Shown here piece after piece: positions 43,729 to 54,309 of a DNA stretch of 64,000 nt. Every line of letters starts with the position of its first letter. Position 1 is the stretch's first letter. Below the pieces are notes generated by a model. It saw nothing but the letters and a program-made list of their open reading frames with translations. It searched no databases and was not told the DNA's origin. Made by a program: the position numbers and the translations under genes. The DNA lies in assembly GCA_022822445.1 (NCBI GenBank), contig JAJEBR010000097.1, positions 1 to 64,000 of the forward strand, given 5' to 3'. The stretch comes from Gemmatimonadota bacterium (GTDB taxonomy: Bacteria > Gemmatimonadota > Gemmatimonadetes > Longimicrobiales > Gaopeijiaceae).

Positions 43729-44817
43729 GTGAGTCTACTGCGCCGCTACCTGTTGCCCGGCTTCATCTTCCAGTCCGTGGTGATCGCCGGGGGATACGGA
43801 ACCGGCCGGGAGCTGGTCGAGTTCTTCCTGTCGCGGGGGCCGCTCGGCGGGCTGCTCGCCATGGCCCTGTCGACGGCCCTGTTCAGCGCCGTGTGCGTCG
43901 TGAGCTACGAGTTCGCCCGCGTGTTCCGGGCGTTCGAGTACAGGAGCTTCTTCCAGCGGCTCCTGGGCCCCGGCTGGGTCGCCTTCGAGGTCCTCTACAT
44001 CGCACTGATGATGATCGTGCTTGCGGTCATCGCGGCCGCCGCCGGCTCGATCCTCGAAGAGGTCTTCGGCTTCCACTATGTCGTGGGCGTGATCGGGATC
44101 ATGACGGCCGTGGGCGTGCTGGTTTTCGGAGGCAACCGGATCATCGAGCGCGCGTTCACGGGGTGGTCGGCTGTCCTGTACCTGGTATACCTGGTCTTCT
44201 TCGTCTGGTGCCTGGCAAGCTTCAGTCCGGGAATCCGGAGCGCGCTGGCAAGCGGCGGGATCGAGGGAAGCTGGATCCGCAGCGGGCTCGAATACGTGGG
44301 CTACAATCTCGGCGTTCTGCCCGCCGTTCTCATTACCATTCGGCATGCCCGCAGCCGCAGGGATACACTCGTGTCCGGGCTGCTGTCAGGTCCCGTCGGG
44401 ATGATTCCGGCGTTTCTCTTCTTCGTTGCGATCGCGGGGCAGTATCCCGTCATCCTGGACGAGACCGTGCCGGCCAACCACATGCTGGAGCTGCTGGGTT
44501 CGCGCACCTTCCAGATCGTCTTCCAGGCGATGCTCTTCGGCACCCTGGCCGAGACCGGCGCCGGACTCATCCACGCGGTCAACGAACGGATAGCCCGGAG
44601 CTACGACGAAAGAGGCAGGGAGCTGCCGTCGCTCACCCGGGTCGCGTCCGCGGTGGCCATGCTGGCGCTCGGCGCGCTGATCGCCCAGTTCGGACTGATC
44701 CCCCTGATCGGCGCAGGCTACCGCTACATATCCTACGGATACCTCGCCGTTTTTGTTCTGCCGGTCATGACGTGGGGGATCGTCCTCATCCGGAGGCACC
44801 GCGCCGCAGACGGTTGA
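43729..44817 (+). CDS. YkvI-like membrane protein (LeuT-fold family)
   Basis: This 362-residue protein has about ten helices. FQSVVIAGGYGTGRELVEFF is the unwound first helix typical of the YkvI/SLC6-like family, with a Gly-rich GGYGTGRE motif. Family members are predicted transporters of unknown substrate. Start GTG 43729 follows GGAGGG at 8-base spacing, which decides against the earlier in-frame ATG 43678. Its last 32 bases overlap the convergent MFS gene. Confidence 0.78.
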   Translation: MSLLRRYLLPGFIFQSVVIAGGYGTGRELVEFFLSRGPLGGLLAMALSTALFSAVCVVSYEFARVFRAFEYRSFFQRLLGPGWVAFEVLYIALMMIVLAVIAAAAGSILEEVFGFHYVVGVIGIMTAVGVLVFGGNRIIERAFTGWSAVLYLVYLVFFVWCLASFSPGIRSALASGGIEGSWIRSGLEYVGYNLGVLPAVLITIRHARSRRDTLVSGLLSGPVGMIPAFLFFVAIAGQYPVILDETVPANHMLELLGSRTFQIVFQAMLFGTLAETGAGLIHAVNERIARSYDERGRELPSLTRVASAVAMLALGALIAQFGLIPLIGAGYRYISYGYLAVFVLPVMTWGIVLIRRHRAADG

Positions 44818-45955
44818 TCGCGGCGATCCCTGCCGCCGGCCCGAGCGCCAGCACGGCGAACGCCCAGCGCCACCCCACCGCCTCGACGACCCACGGAATC
44901 CCCTGCACCGTCACCGACGCCAGCAGGAACCCCGCGCACGTCTGGAGGGTCAGTGCGGTTCCCGCGGCCTCGGGCGGCACCGACTCGGTGACGAGTGCGC
45001 TGAACTGCGCCGAGTCCGCCACCACGAAGAAGCCCCACACCAGCGTGACCGCCACAACGAGCAAGAACATCTGTCCAAAGAGGAGACCGATCACCAGGCA
45101 GCAGAGGCCGCTGGCCGCCATCGCCCGGTTGACGAGCCGCTCCCTGCCGATCCGGTCCGCGGCCCACCCGCCCCACACGCACCCCAGCCCTCCGGCCGCG
45201 AGCGCCCCGAAGCTGGCTGGTTCCACGTACGCGCCCCCCTGCCCCGCCGCCTCGCTCGACGCGGCCAGGAAGGCCGGCACCCACGCCCACATCGCGTACA
45301 GCTCCCACATGTGGCCCAGATAGCCGGCCGTGGCGAGCCGGGTCTCGCGGTGGCGGATCACTCGCGCGGCCAGCCCCCACGAGAACGGCCCCCGCCTGAA
45401 CGGATAGGGCCCGTCGCGGTAGAGAAGCAGCACAAGGAGGCCCCCGGCGAGCGCCCCCGCCGACGCGCCCAGAATCACCTGCTCCGGTCCCGCGTCCGGC
45501 AACGCCTTCAGCAGGTACGGCGTGGCCTTCCCCACCGTGAGGGCCCCCACGATCGTCCCGATCGCGAGCCCGCGCGCCGAGCGAAACCAGGTGGCGGCCA
45601 TCTTCATCGCCGGAGGGTAGACGCCCGCGAGAAGGAAGCCGGTCGCGAAGCGCAACGCCACCGCCTCGCCGAAGCCGGGCGCCGCAAGCACGCCGACATT
45701 GGCGAGCGCGGCGAGCGCGGCCGCCGCCGCGAAGTAGAGGCGTGAGCGAACGATGTCCGCCAGGTTCAGGATCGCCGCCACAGCCGTCCCGGCAACGAAT
45801 CCGAGGTTCACGGCAGTCGCCAGCCACCCGGATCCCGTGCCCGACAGGTTCCAGCGCGCCGCGAGGTCGTCCGACACCGCCGTCGCGGTGAACCAGAGCG
45901 ACATCCCCAGCAACTCGGCCACGCCCAGCAGGGCGAGGATCCACCAGCGCTTCAC
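44786..45955 (-). CDS. Major facilitator superfamily transporter
   Basis: This 389-residue protein has twelve predicted helices. LGMSLWFTATAVSDDLAARW is at TM1, ATGFLLAGVYPPAMKMAATW at TM4-5, and a second-half motif GGWAADRIGRERLVNRAMAA (the GxxxDRxGRR motif A) links TM8 and TM9. The substrate is unknown. The short 3' overlap with the convergent YkvI-like gene leaves no room for a terminator between them. Confidence 0.85.
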   Translation of the reverse strand: MKRWWILALLGVAELLGMSLWFTATAVSDDLAARWNLSGTGSGWLATAVNLGFVAGTAVAAILNLADIVRSRLYFAAAAALAALANVGVLAAPGFGEAVALRFATGFLLAGVYPPAMKMAATWFRSARGLAIGTIVGALTVGKATPYLLKALPDAGPEQVILGASAGALAGGLLVLLLYRDGPYPFRRGPFSWGLAARVIRHRETRLATAGYLGHMWELYAMWAWVPAFLAASSEAAGQGGAYVEPASFGALAAGGLGCVWGGWAADRIGRERLVNRAMAASGLCCLVIGLLFGQMFLLVVAVTLVWGFFVVADSAQFSALVTESVPPEAAGTALTLQTCAGFLLASVTVQGIPWVVEAVGWRWAFAVLALGPAAGIAAINRLRRGASG

Positions 45956-46009
45956 CGACGGGCGATCAGCTGTGGGTTGCGAAGTGCGCGGCGACCGGGC
46001 CCGCCGCCG

Positions 46010-47494
46010 TCAGGGCTTCGCCTCCAACATCTCCGAGCCGTCCGTGATCATGCGAAACCCTTCACGCCGCAGCAGCAGGAAGACCTCGCTGCCGGGGTCG
46101 GCGTCGCAAACGGACAGCGCCTCGCGCAGGCGACCGATCTCCGGGCCATTCGGGTCGTACGACCGCCAGATCACGGACGCATCGTGCACCCCCTCCGGGT
46201 GCTCGAAGGGGATCTTCACCGATCCGTCCAGCCCCACTCCCAGGTGCTGCGCGATGGCGGGGGAGATCTTCTGGCTGTTCCCCTTGAGGTGGTGCTCGCC
46301 GACCGTGAAACGCAGCGCCGGCGTCCCGTCTCGGGTCCAGGCGACGTCGCGGGCGTCGGCGAGCTTCTGCCTGGGAGCGGATGGAGCCTCCGCAACCCGC
46401 ACGTAATCTCCGTCAGTCTCGAACTTGCGGGTCCCGAGATAGTTGCGCACGGTTGCGGGAAGGACATCGAACTGCTTCGGGATCTGTCGCACCAGTTCAT
46501 CGATCCTGGCCTTCCCGCCCCCCTCCTCGATCCGCTTCACCAGTGCGTCGACGACGCCGCCGTACGGTTCGTCGGTCCAGTCCTGCAGGCCCCACTTGTC
46601 CTTGGTGAAGCGCACGAAGAGCGGGTCGGAGGAAAGCAGGCTGGACAGCGACGAATTGTCGCGAAGCCCGGATTCCCGCGCGATGGTCTGTCGGTCGCAC
46701 GGATCAGCCGCGCGTTCGAGGGCCAGGAAGACCCGGGCCCGCCGGGTGTCCCGCAGCACCAGGTGGCCCTGGAGGCGCACGAGCCCGGCGTTGCGCACCA
46801 GCGACTCCCATTCGGGGGCCGCCTCCGCGCCGATCTTCTCGCACAGCAACTCTTCGTCGATCACACCCGCCGGATTGGCGAGGTCGGGCCCGTGCTGCCG
46901 AGCCTTCACGATGAACTCGCGAAACGCGGCGTTGCCGACGACCCCGTCGAGGTACTCGTACCCCCCGGCCGCCATCACCGCGACCTCCGCGGCCTCCCGC
47001 CATTCGGGGGTTGCATCGCCCACGAACAGGCTCAGGACCTTCTGGAACTTCCACGGCGGTGCCGCCAGGCCGACGGCACGCGTGAGCCACTGCGCAGCCC
47101 TCCGGACCACCTCTCCGATCTGGCGGTCCACCGCCCAGCGCAGGCGCACCTCCAGTTGCCGTGCCCGCTCGCGGCTGACGCCGAACTCGTCTCCGAGGGC
47201 GGCCAGCCGGGCGGGCGTCCTCGCGTACGTGCGCTCCCGGGCGATCAGCCGGCGTCTCGCGTCCAGCTCCGCGAGGACCGCACTGAATTCGCTCCCGATC
47301 TGCACGTCGGCGCGCAACGCCTGGGCCGCGTCGGCAAAGGTGATCTCGCCGGCCACCTCACCCAAACCACTCTCTTCGAGGAGGTTATTGAAGTCGAGTT
47401 TGGCCAGGTCGGCCAGACTCTCCGCGCCGTGAAAGAAGACGGCGCAGGCAAGTACGCGGTCGAGAGCCTCTCGATAGGTTGGTGATTCCGTCAA
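46010..47494 (-). CDS. Multi-HTH DNA-binding protein with a sigma-70 region 4-like helix-turn-helix
   Basis: I do not recognise a named family for this 494-residue protein. Residues ~95-115 (RLAALGDEFGVSRERARQLE) match the region 4 helix-turn-helix of sigma-70 factors almost exactly. A winged-helix or HARE-HTH-like segment follows (QTIARESGLRDNSSLSSLLS, DPLFVRFTKDKWGLQDW), as does a second such segment (ARIDELVRQIPKQFDVLP). The C-terminal ~100 residues form an unidentified domain with LRFTVGEHHLKGNSQKISPA. No region 2 for -10 recognition is present, so it is not a classical sigma factor. It is divergent from the aminotransferase and could regulate that promoter. Confidence 0.6.
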   Translation of the reverse strand: MTESPTYREALDRVLACAVFFHGAESLADLAKLDFNNLLEESGLGEVAGEITFADAAQALRADVQIGSEFSAVLAELDARRRLIARERTYARTPARLAALGDEFGVSRERARQLEVRLRWAVDRQIGEVVRRAAQWLTRAVGLAAPPWKFQKVLSLFVGDATPEWREAAEVAVMAAGGYEYLDGVVGNAAFREFIVKARQHGPDLANPAGVIDEELLCEKIGAEAAPEWESLVRNAGLVRLQGHLVLRDTRRARVFLALERAADPCDRQTIARESGLRDNSSLSSLLSSDPLFVRFTKDKWGLQDWTDEPYGGVVDALVKRIEEGGGKARIDELVRQIPKQFDVLPATVRNYLGTRKFETDGDYVRVAEAPSAPRQKLADARDVAWTRDGTPALRFTVGEHHLKGNSQKISPAIAQHLGVGLDGSVKIPFEHPEGVHDASVIWRSYDPNGPEIGRLREALSVCDADPGSEVFLLLRREGFRMITDGSEMLEAKP

Positions 47495-47506
47495 TCTGTT
47501 TTGGGG

Positions 47507-47534
47507 TTGAATTTCTCAAACACGAGTGTATAAA
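47507..47534 (+). promoter_or_regulatory. Sigma-70-like promoter
   Basis: TTGAAT at 47507-47512, a 16-base spacer, and TATAAA at 47529-47534 form the clearest housekeeping-type promoter in the window. It points toward the aminotransferase at 47630 from the divergent gap beside the sigma-4-like gene. The surrounding 47495-47560 stretch is AT-rich for this genome. Confidence 0.55.
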
Positions 47535-47629
47535 ATACAAGATCCTTCACGTCAGGACAACCGCAAACCGGTGCGCCGCTCGGAATGTGCGCCTTGCAAG
47601 AGGCCGTGACCCCTCCTACCGTCCGTACC

Positions 47630-48790
47630 ATGAGCCAGCGCACAGCCACCCGCACCCATACCTTCACCGAGTCGGTCATCCGCGACATGACCCGGGTCGC
47701 GCGGCGTTGCGATGCGATCAACCTCGCGCAAGGCTTCCCCGATTTTCCGGCTCCGCAGCTGTTGAAGGACGCGGCCTGCCGGGCCATCCAGCGGGACGTC
47801 AATCAATACGCGATCACCTGGGGCACTCCCGCGCTGCGCGCCGCCCTGGCGGCCAGGTATCACGAATGGTACGGCCTCGCGGTCGACCCCGACAGTGACA
47901 TCACGGTAACCTGCGGCGCCACCGAGGCCATGGCGGCGGTGATGCTCGCGGTGGTCGATCCCGGCGAAGAGGTGATCGTCCTCGAACCATTCTACGAAAA
48001 CTACGGTCCGGATGCGATCCTCTGCGACGCGGCCCCGGTGTTTCTGCCCCTCGATCCGCCCGGGTTTCGCCTCGACCCCGGGCGACTCCGCGCCGCGATC
48101 ACCCCCCGCACCCGTGCCATCGTGATCAACACGCCAAACAATCCCACCGGCCGCGTCTTCGACCCGGACGAGATGTCCGCCGTCGCGGCACTCTGCGTTG
48201 AACACGACCTGCTCGCCATCACCGACGAGATCTACGAGCACATCGTCTTCGAAGGCCGGCACATCCCCCTGGCCGGACTGCCCGGAATGCGGGAGCGCAC
48301 GATCGTCATCTCGGGGCTCTCAAAGACCTTCAGCGTCACCGGATGGCGCGTCGGCACAATCGTGGCGCCCCCCGCCCTCACGGCCGCCATCCGCAAGGTT
48401 CACGACTTCCTCACCGTCGGTGCCCCCGCCCCGCTCCAGGAGGCCTGCGCGGCGGGCCTCGATTCGCTGGGGAGCGACTACTACGCCGGGATCGAGCGGG
48501 ACTACCGCGGGCGCCGCGACATTCTCCACCGGGGCCTGCGGGACTCGGGCTTCGCGTGTACGCCTCCCGAGGGGGCCTACTACATCATGGCGGACTTCTC
48601 GGCGCTCAGCGACCTGGACGTCGTTTCCTTCGCCACCTTCATGGCCAGGGAGTGCGGGGTGGCACCAGTCCCGGGTTCATCCTTCTACAGCCGGCCCGAG
48701 CGTGGCGCGAAGCTGGTCCGGTTCGCCTTCTGCAAGCGGGCCGAGACGCTGGAGCGGGCGGTCGAGCGCCTCCGCTCCTTCTTCGGCTGA
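47630..48790 (+). CDS. Class I/II PLP-dependent aminotransferase
   Basis: This 386-residue fold-type I aminotransferase has INLAQGFPDFPAPQLLKDAA, VNQYAITWGTPALRAALAAR, VINTPNNPTGRVFDPDEM, ITDEIYEHIVFEG, the PLP Lys K232 in SGLSKTFSVTGWRVG, and a C-terminal Arg in LVRFAFCK. The QGFPDF motif groups it with the kynurenine/methionine/glutamine transaminase subfamily (YbdL/KAT). I chose ATG 47630; ATG 47585 is in frame but adds an unconserved leader. The following SRPBCC gene begins 9 bases after its stop. Confidence 0.9.
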   Translation: MSQRTATRTHTFTESVIRDMTRVARRCDAINLAQGFPDFPAPQLLKDAACRAIQRDVNQYAITWGTPALRAALAARYHEWYGLAVDPDSDITVTCGATEAMAAVMLAVVDPGEEVIVLEPFYENYGPDAILCDAAPVFLPLDPPGFRLDPGRLRAAITPRTRAIVINTPNNPTGRVFDPDEMSAVAALCVEHDLLAITDEIYEHIVFEGRHIPLAGLPGMRERTIVISGLSKTFSVTGWRVGTIVAPPALTAAIRKVHDFLTVGAPAPLQEACAAGLDSLGSDYYAGIERDYRGRRDILHRGLRDSGFACTPPEGAYYIMADFSALSDLDVVSFATFMARECGVAPVPGSSFYSRPERGAKLVRFAFCKRAETLERAVERLRSFFG

Positions 48791-48798
48791 GTCTGCCA

Positions 48799-49366
48799 GT
48801 GGCCGCCTTCCGCGTCTCCCGCATCTCTTCCACGGTCGCGCGGCGCGGCGCACTGGCCGCCGGGATTCTCGCTCTCCTGGCGGCCCTCTTCGTGGGGGTG
48901 GGGATCCTCCTTCCCGGGACCGTGCAGGTGACCCGCTCGGTCGAGGTCGCCGCTCCGCCCGCGGACGTCTTCCCCTTCCTCGACGACCTGAACGCCTGGA
49001 CGGAATGGACGCCCTGGGGGGATGTGGAATCCCGCCTCGATGGGCCGCCGGCCGGGCCTGGAGCGCGTCGCGTGTGGGACGACCCCCGACTCGGCTCCGG
49101 CTCACTCACCATCACCGCGTCGCGGCCGCCCAGCTCGGTGGACTACGTGGTCGAGGTCGAAGACGGAGCGCTCCGCTTCGAGGGCAGGATCACCGTGGAG
49201 CCGCGCGCCGCGGGATCCCTCGTCACCTGGACCGAGCGGGCCGACCTCGGCTGGAACCCTCTGCTCGGATGGACCGCGCTGAACATGGAGGAATCGCAGG
49301 GACGGCAGCTGCAGGAGAGTCTGGACCGCCTGCGCGAGCGGCTCCGTGCCGGACCGGCTTCCGGCC

Positions 49367-49392
<26 letters not shown>
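48799..49392 (+). CDS. SRPBCC family membrane-anchored protein
   Basis: This 197-residue protein has one N-terminal helix (GALAAGILALLAALFVGVGI). A polyketide-cyclase/SRPBCC domain follows: VTRSVEVAAPPADVFPFLDD, LNAWTEWTPWGD and a terminal amphipathic helix (SQGRQLQESLDRLRERLR). These domains bind hydrophobic ligands; no specific ligand is evident. The GTG 48799 start is close behind the aminotransferase stop. The last 26 bases overlap the convergent rho gene. Confidence 0.78.
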
Positions 49393-50752
<1,360 letters not shown>

Positions 50753-51116
50753 GATGGTCCCACCTTGCACTGGAAGCGTGCCCTTGTCCTGCGACGCAGG
50801 CGGCACCCCTCTCGACGAATGGAGCAATGGGGATAATGCGCGCACCCGTGCGGCCGTCACCCCTGGGAATCGCGCCGGACACATGCTTCGCAATGCGAAG
50901 TCCGATGAAACGTCGCCACAGGCAATCCTGCCTGGAGTCGCTGTCCGACGCCGTAAAGACAAGATTCAACCCCCGGGACCGCTCCGCAAGGCCCGGCCCC
51001 GTTTTTCGACCGGGGCAGCTCCCCTTGTGTAGAGTCGATCTGGCACCCCATCGTTGCTTCCGGGGCCGGGGGAATGCCGGCTGCGACGCAGGACTTCGAC
51101 AGGAACAGGAAGGAAG
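50753..51116. other. Gap upstream of rho, no gene seen
   Basis: 364 bases between the divergent rho and the small membrane protein. I see no conserved coding sequence or clear terminator. An isolated GTAAAGACAAG at 50953-50963 resembles one half-site of the recurrent motif but has no partner at 21 bp. The region could be an autoregulated rho leader; nothing in the sequence proves it. Confidence 0.4.
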
Positions 51117-51236
51117 ATGACTGGAGCCGCCAGGCCACCCGGGCCTCGCATCGGGACCGCGGGCAAGATCGTGTTGACGGTTTCCCCATTCGTCCTGCTG
51201 CTGGCCCTGTTCCTGCTCCAGAGGTGGCTGTCTTGA
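51117..51236 (+). CDS. Tiny single-helix membrane protein
   Basis: This 39-residue frame has a basic N-terminus and one strong helix near its end (KIVLTVSPFVLLLALFLLQ, then RWLS). ATG 51117 is preceded by an unusually purine-rich ribosome-binding stretch (AGGAACAGGAAGGAAG), which is the main reason to accept it. No family is recognised. It may be a small regulatory or assembly membrane protein; its existence as a real gene is a moderate-confidence call. Confidence 0.5.
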   Translation: MTGAARPPGPRIGTAGKIVLTVSPFVLLLALFLLQRWLS

Positions 51237-51438
51237 GGCGCGGGAAGCACCGGGCCGGGTCCGCCGGGCGTCCCCCGTCCGCAACGCCGGTGTGGTGATT
51301 TCTGGACAGACGGCTTTGGGTCCATGGGCTCCCCGATCGCTAAACGGTTGCGTGGCAAGAGATTGGGTTGCCGCGAGCGGCTGGCACGAAGGATGCATGT
51401 TCCTGCATGCATGATCCTACTGGCTGAGGAGAATGATG

Positions 51439-52833
51439 ATGAAGAAACCAACCATGATGTTGGCTGCCGCGGCGGTGCTCTCCGGGCCTGCATCCGGCGC
51501 CGCGCAGGTCTACGAGCACGTCGGGGGCGGCATCGGTGTTACGGCGAACCACTACCCCGACCAGGGCTACGGACTCGGGATCGGGCTCGCCCGAACCGCA
51601 CCCGGCATCGCTTTCGGCACCGGAGGTGGTGTGTCCTTCGGATTCGGATTCGGATTCGGCGCCAGCGACTACTGGCACGGCGGCTACCTGTACAACGCCC
51701 ATCCATTTGTGCTCCAGCCCCTCCACCATTGCCGGGACTACATCTGGCTCGATCCGTTCCATTACTGCGGCGGATACCACCACCGCGGATGGTTCGATCC
51801 CTGGTGGGAGCCGGTCGTCTTCTTCACGTCGCCGCGACTGCACTTCGGCTGGTACGCCCACGGATGGCACTCCCCCTACTGGCGTGACCCCTGGCACAAT
51901 CGGTGGGCCCACGGAGGCTGGGACCCCTACTGGGGGCACCGCGGATACCGTACGGTGTACTACGATCTCGGCTACTACGACCGCGGCTACGTGTACGACA
52001 GAGGCTACGCCCAGCCACGCGGACGGGTCGCAAGCCGGTCCCCGCTCTTCGGGCCACGCTACAAGGAAGACCCCCGCCCGTATGTCTACGTCAGCGACAA
52101 CGGCCCCGAGCGCCCGGTCTCGCGGGCGGTTCCCCGCGGGGACCGGACCGCGTCGCCGGCGATCGATGTCGTGCAGCCGGCTGCGGGCCGCCGCGGGGGA
52201 GAGGCTCGCGCGGAATCCGGGACCCGGACTGCTCGTCCTCGGGTGCGCGCGAGGCCGGAGACGGGCCAGGGTGAGCGCGCGACGACGACGGTTCAGCCGC
52301 GGACACCGCGGACCCGATCCGGAGGACTTGTGGTGACTCCGGGCTCGCAGGTACGGACCTCCAGGCCAGACCGCGGACGCGAAGATCCCGGTACGGCCAA
52401 CCGGCCGCGTGGCAGTCGGCCGGGGGCGGTGACGCCGACGCGGAGTGCGCGGCCGTCCCGAAGTGTGACGCCGTCCCGCAGCGCCACGCCATCACGGAGT
52501 GTTACGCCATCCACTGGCCGGGTGAGGTCCTCGGTCGGGAGCGTGCGTCCGTCGGCGAGTCGCACAACGCCGCAGGTAGGCCGCACAACCCCGCCGAAGG
52601 TGCGGACGCGGGCCGATGCGGTCCGCCCCGGGCGCGTGACCCCCTCCCGGCCCTCCACCCCCGCAAAGGTGCGTTCGGCTCCCGCGAGGACCGGTTCATC
52701 GGCACCCAAGGTTCGTCCGGCGCCGTCCCGCGGACGCTCGGCACCCCCGAAGGCCAGCTCCGCTCCACCGCGGCGCTCTCCACCGAAATCGTCCCCGCCA
52801 AGGCGGGCGGCTCCTCCCCGGCGAGGCAACTGA
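51439..52833 (+). CDS. Secreted aromatic/Gly-rich protein with a Ser-Arg-Pro-Thr repeat tail
   Basis: This 464-residue protein has a signal peptide (PTMMLAAAAVLSGPASGAAQ). Residues ~30-200 are extraordinarily rich in Tyr, Trp, His and Gly (for example YWHGGYLYNAHPF, WDPYWGHRGY), as in YXWGXW-repeat and DUF3300-like surface proteins. The C-terminal ~250 residues are disordered and basic, with five 6-residue repeats of the TPSRSA/TPSRSV type around 52438-52525. Three ATGs are in frame at 51433, 51436 and 51439; GAGGAG at 51426-51431 favours 51439 (MKKPTMM). The function is unknown; a cell-surface or nucleic-acid/polyanion-binding role is possible. Confidence 0.7.
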   Translation: MKKPTMMLAAAAVLSGPASGAAQVYEHVGGGIGVTANHYPDQGYGLGIGLARTAPGIAFGTGGGVSFGFGFGFGASDYWHGGYLYNAHPFVLQPLHHCRDYIWLDPFHYCGGYHHRGWFDPWWEPVVFFTSPRLHFGWYAHGWHSPYWRDPWHNRWAHGGWDPYWGHRGYRTVYYDLGYYDRGYVYDRGYAQPRGRVASRSPLFGPRYKEDPRPYVYVSDNGPERPVSRAVPRGDRTASPAIDVVQPAAGRRGGEARAESGTRTARPRVRARPETGQGERATTTVQPRTPRTRSGGLVVTPGSQVRTSRPDRGREDPGTANRPRGSRPGAVTPTRSARPSRSVTPSRSATPSRSVTPSTGRVRSSVGSVRPSASRTTPQVGRTTPPKVRTRADAVRPGRVTPSRPSTPAKVRSAPARTGSSAPKVRPAPSRGRSAPPKASSAPPRRSPPKSSPPRRAAPPRRGN

Positions 52834-52889
52834 CGCCAGAGCCGGGGGTTGTCCGCCCGGGGTGGCGGCCTGCCTGTGCGGCATGGCTG

Positions 52890-54137
52890 TCACCCCGGGG
52901 GGGAGACTGTCGTCCCCGTGGGTACGCCGTCCTTGACCAGCGACGTCAGGGGGCTCGTCCCCATCCAGTAGCACAGCTCGACGGGGTGGCCCACGCGCCA
53001 GAGGGCCAGGTCCGCGCGTTTCCCCGGTTCCAGGGTGCCGCGGTCGTTCTCCAGGCCCAGGACCCTGGCCGCGGCGGAGGTGAACCCCAGCAGCGCCTCT
53101 TCCGGGGTGAGCCCGAACCGGATGCAGGCCAGGTTCAGGATCATTCCCACATTGGTGATGGGCGACGAACCGGGATTCGCGTCGGTGGCTACCGCCATCG
53201 TCACCCCGGCCCGCCTCAGGGCGCGGACGGGCGGGGCGCGATCCGCACCGAGAGTGTAGGCCGCGCCGGGCAGGAGGACCGCGCAGACACCCGCCGCCGC
53301 CATGGCCTGAACCCCGGCGGCTGAAAGGTATTCCAGGTGGTCGGCGGACCGGGCCCCCATGGCCGCAGCGAGGGCGCCGCCACCCAGATCCGACAGCTGG
53401 TCGGCGTGGAGGCGGCCGTGCAGCCCGGCGTCGATTCCGGCTTCGAGGACGGCCCGCGCCTCCGCGGGGGTGAAGGCGATGTCTTCGCAGAACGCGTCGA
53501 TCGCCGTCGCGTGGCCCTGTTCCCGCGCCGCGGGCAGGATCTCGTCCAGGATGAGGCGGAAGTAGTCGCGGCGGCGCCCCGCGTACTCGGGCGGGACGGC
53601 GTGCGCGGCCAGCAGCGTGGGTGAGGTGTCGGCGGGAATGAGGCGCGGGAGGGTCGCCGCCACCTCGAGCATGCGCAGTTCGGTTTCAAGATCGAGGCCG
53701 TATCCGGATTTGATCTCGATGGTGGTGACGCCCCAGGCGCCCAGCTCCCGTCCGCGGGCGGCTGTGCGACGGAGCAACTCCTCGTTCGAGGCCCGGCGGG
53801 TGGCGCGCACCGTCGAGAGGATCCCGCCCCCCGCGCGGGCGATCTCGGCGTAGGACTCCCCGTGCAGCCGGCGCCGGAAGTCGCCGCTGCGGTCGCCGCC
53901 GAAGACGATGTGGGTGTGGCAGTCGATCAGCCCGGGAGTCATCCAGGCGCCCCCGCAGGGGATGATCTCGGCCGCTCTCCTGCGCTGCTCCGGAGGAAGG
54001 TCCGCTTCCCTGCCCATCCACGCGATGCGCCCGCCGGCGCTCGCAATGGCCCCGTCGCGAATGACGCCGAGCGACCGGTCGGTCATCGTCGCCAGTTGAA
54101 CCCCGGTCCAGAGCCGGTCCCACCCAGCCTCGGACAT
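52890..54137 (-). CDS. hutI: Imidazolonepropionase
   Basis: This 415-residue amidohydrolase opens imidazolone-5-propionate to N-formimino-glutamate, the third step of histidine degradation. The metal ligands HTH in LIDCHTHIVFGGDRSGDFRR, the substrate loop GGGILSTVRATR, KSGYGLDLETE, HADQLSDLGG, SADHLEYLS and ATDANPGSSPI are all conserved. ATG 54137 gives the family length. It is divergent from hutF, the next enzyme in the pathway. Confidence 0.95.
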   Translation of the reverse strand: MSEAGWDRLWTGVQLATMTDRSLGVIRDGAIASAGGRIAWMGREADLPPEQRRRAAEIIPCGGAWMTPGLIDCHTHIVFGGDRSGDFRRRLHGESYAEIARAGGGILSTVRATRRASNEELLRRTAARGRELGAWGVTTIEIKSGYGLDLETELRMLEVAATLPRLIPADTSPTLLAAHAVPPEYAGRRRDYFRLILDEILPAAREQGHATAIDAFCEDIAFTPAEARAVLEAGIDAGLHGRLHADQLSDLGGGALAAAMGARSADHLEYLSAAGVQAMAAAGVCAVLLPGAAYTLGADRAPPVRALRRAGVTMAVATDANPGSSPITNVGMILNLACIRFGLTPEEALLGFTSAAARVLGLENDRGTLEPGKRADLALWRVGHPVELCYWMGTSPLTSLVKDGVPTGTTVSPPG

Positions 54138-54193
54138 CTCGCTATGCGCCCCCCTTTCTGGTTGTGCCCGGCGCCACGCCCGGTCGGGTGGAT

Positions 54194-54297
54194 GGCATGT
54201 CCCGGCGGGCGGACGGGCACACCCCACCGGGCGGCTGGCACGCCTCACCGACGCTGGCAAGCCTCACCGGACGAACGGCACGCCCCGCCGGGCGAAC
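54194..54297. repeat. Five-unit GC-rich tandem repeat in the hutI-hutF promoter gap
   Basis: Five units begin with GGCA at 54194, 54216, 54237, 54256 and 54277 (lengths 22, 21, 19, 21 and 21), with consensus GGCACGCCYCACCGGRCGRA. They fill most of the 172-base gap between the divergent hutI and hutF. The near-21-bp period equals two helical turns, so the units face one side of the DNA. They could bind a regulator of the hut genes or be a passive minisatellite. Confidence 0.65.
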
Positions 54298-54309
54298 GGA
54301 TTTAGATTG

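Noticed and set aside
46010-47494. A bona fide sigma factor
   Set aside because: Only the region 4-like helix-turn-helix is present; region 2, needed for -10 recognition and core binding, is missing.
50953-50963. A fifth copy of the 29-bp motif upstream of rho
   Set aside because: Only one GTAAAGACAAG half-site is present; nothing similar lies 21 bp away.
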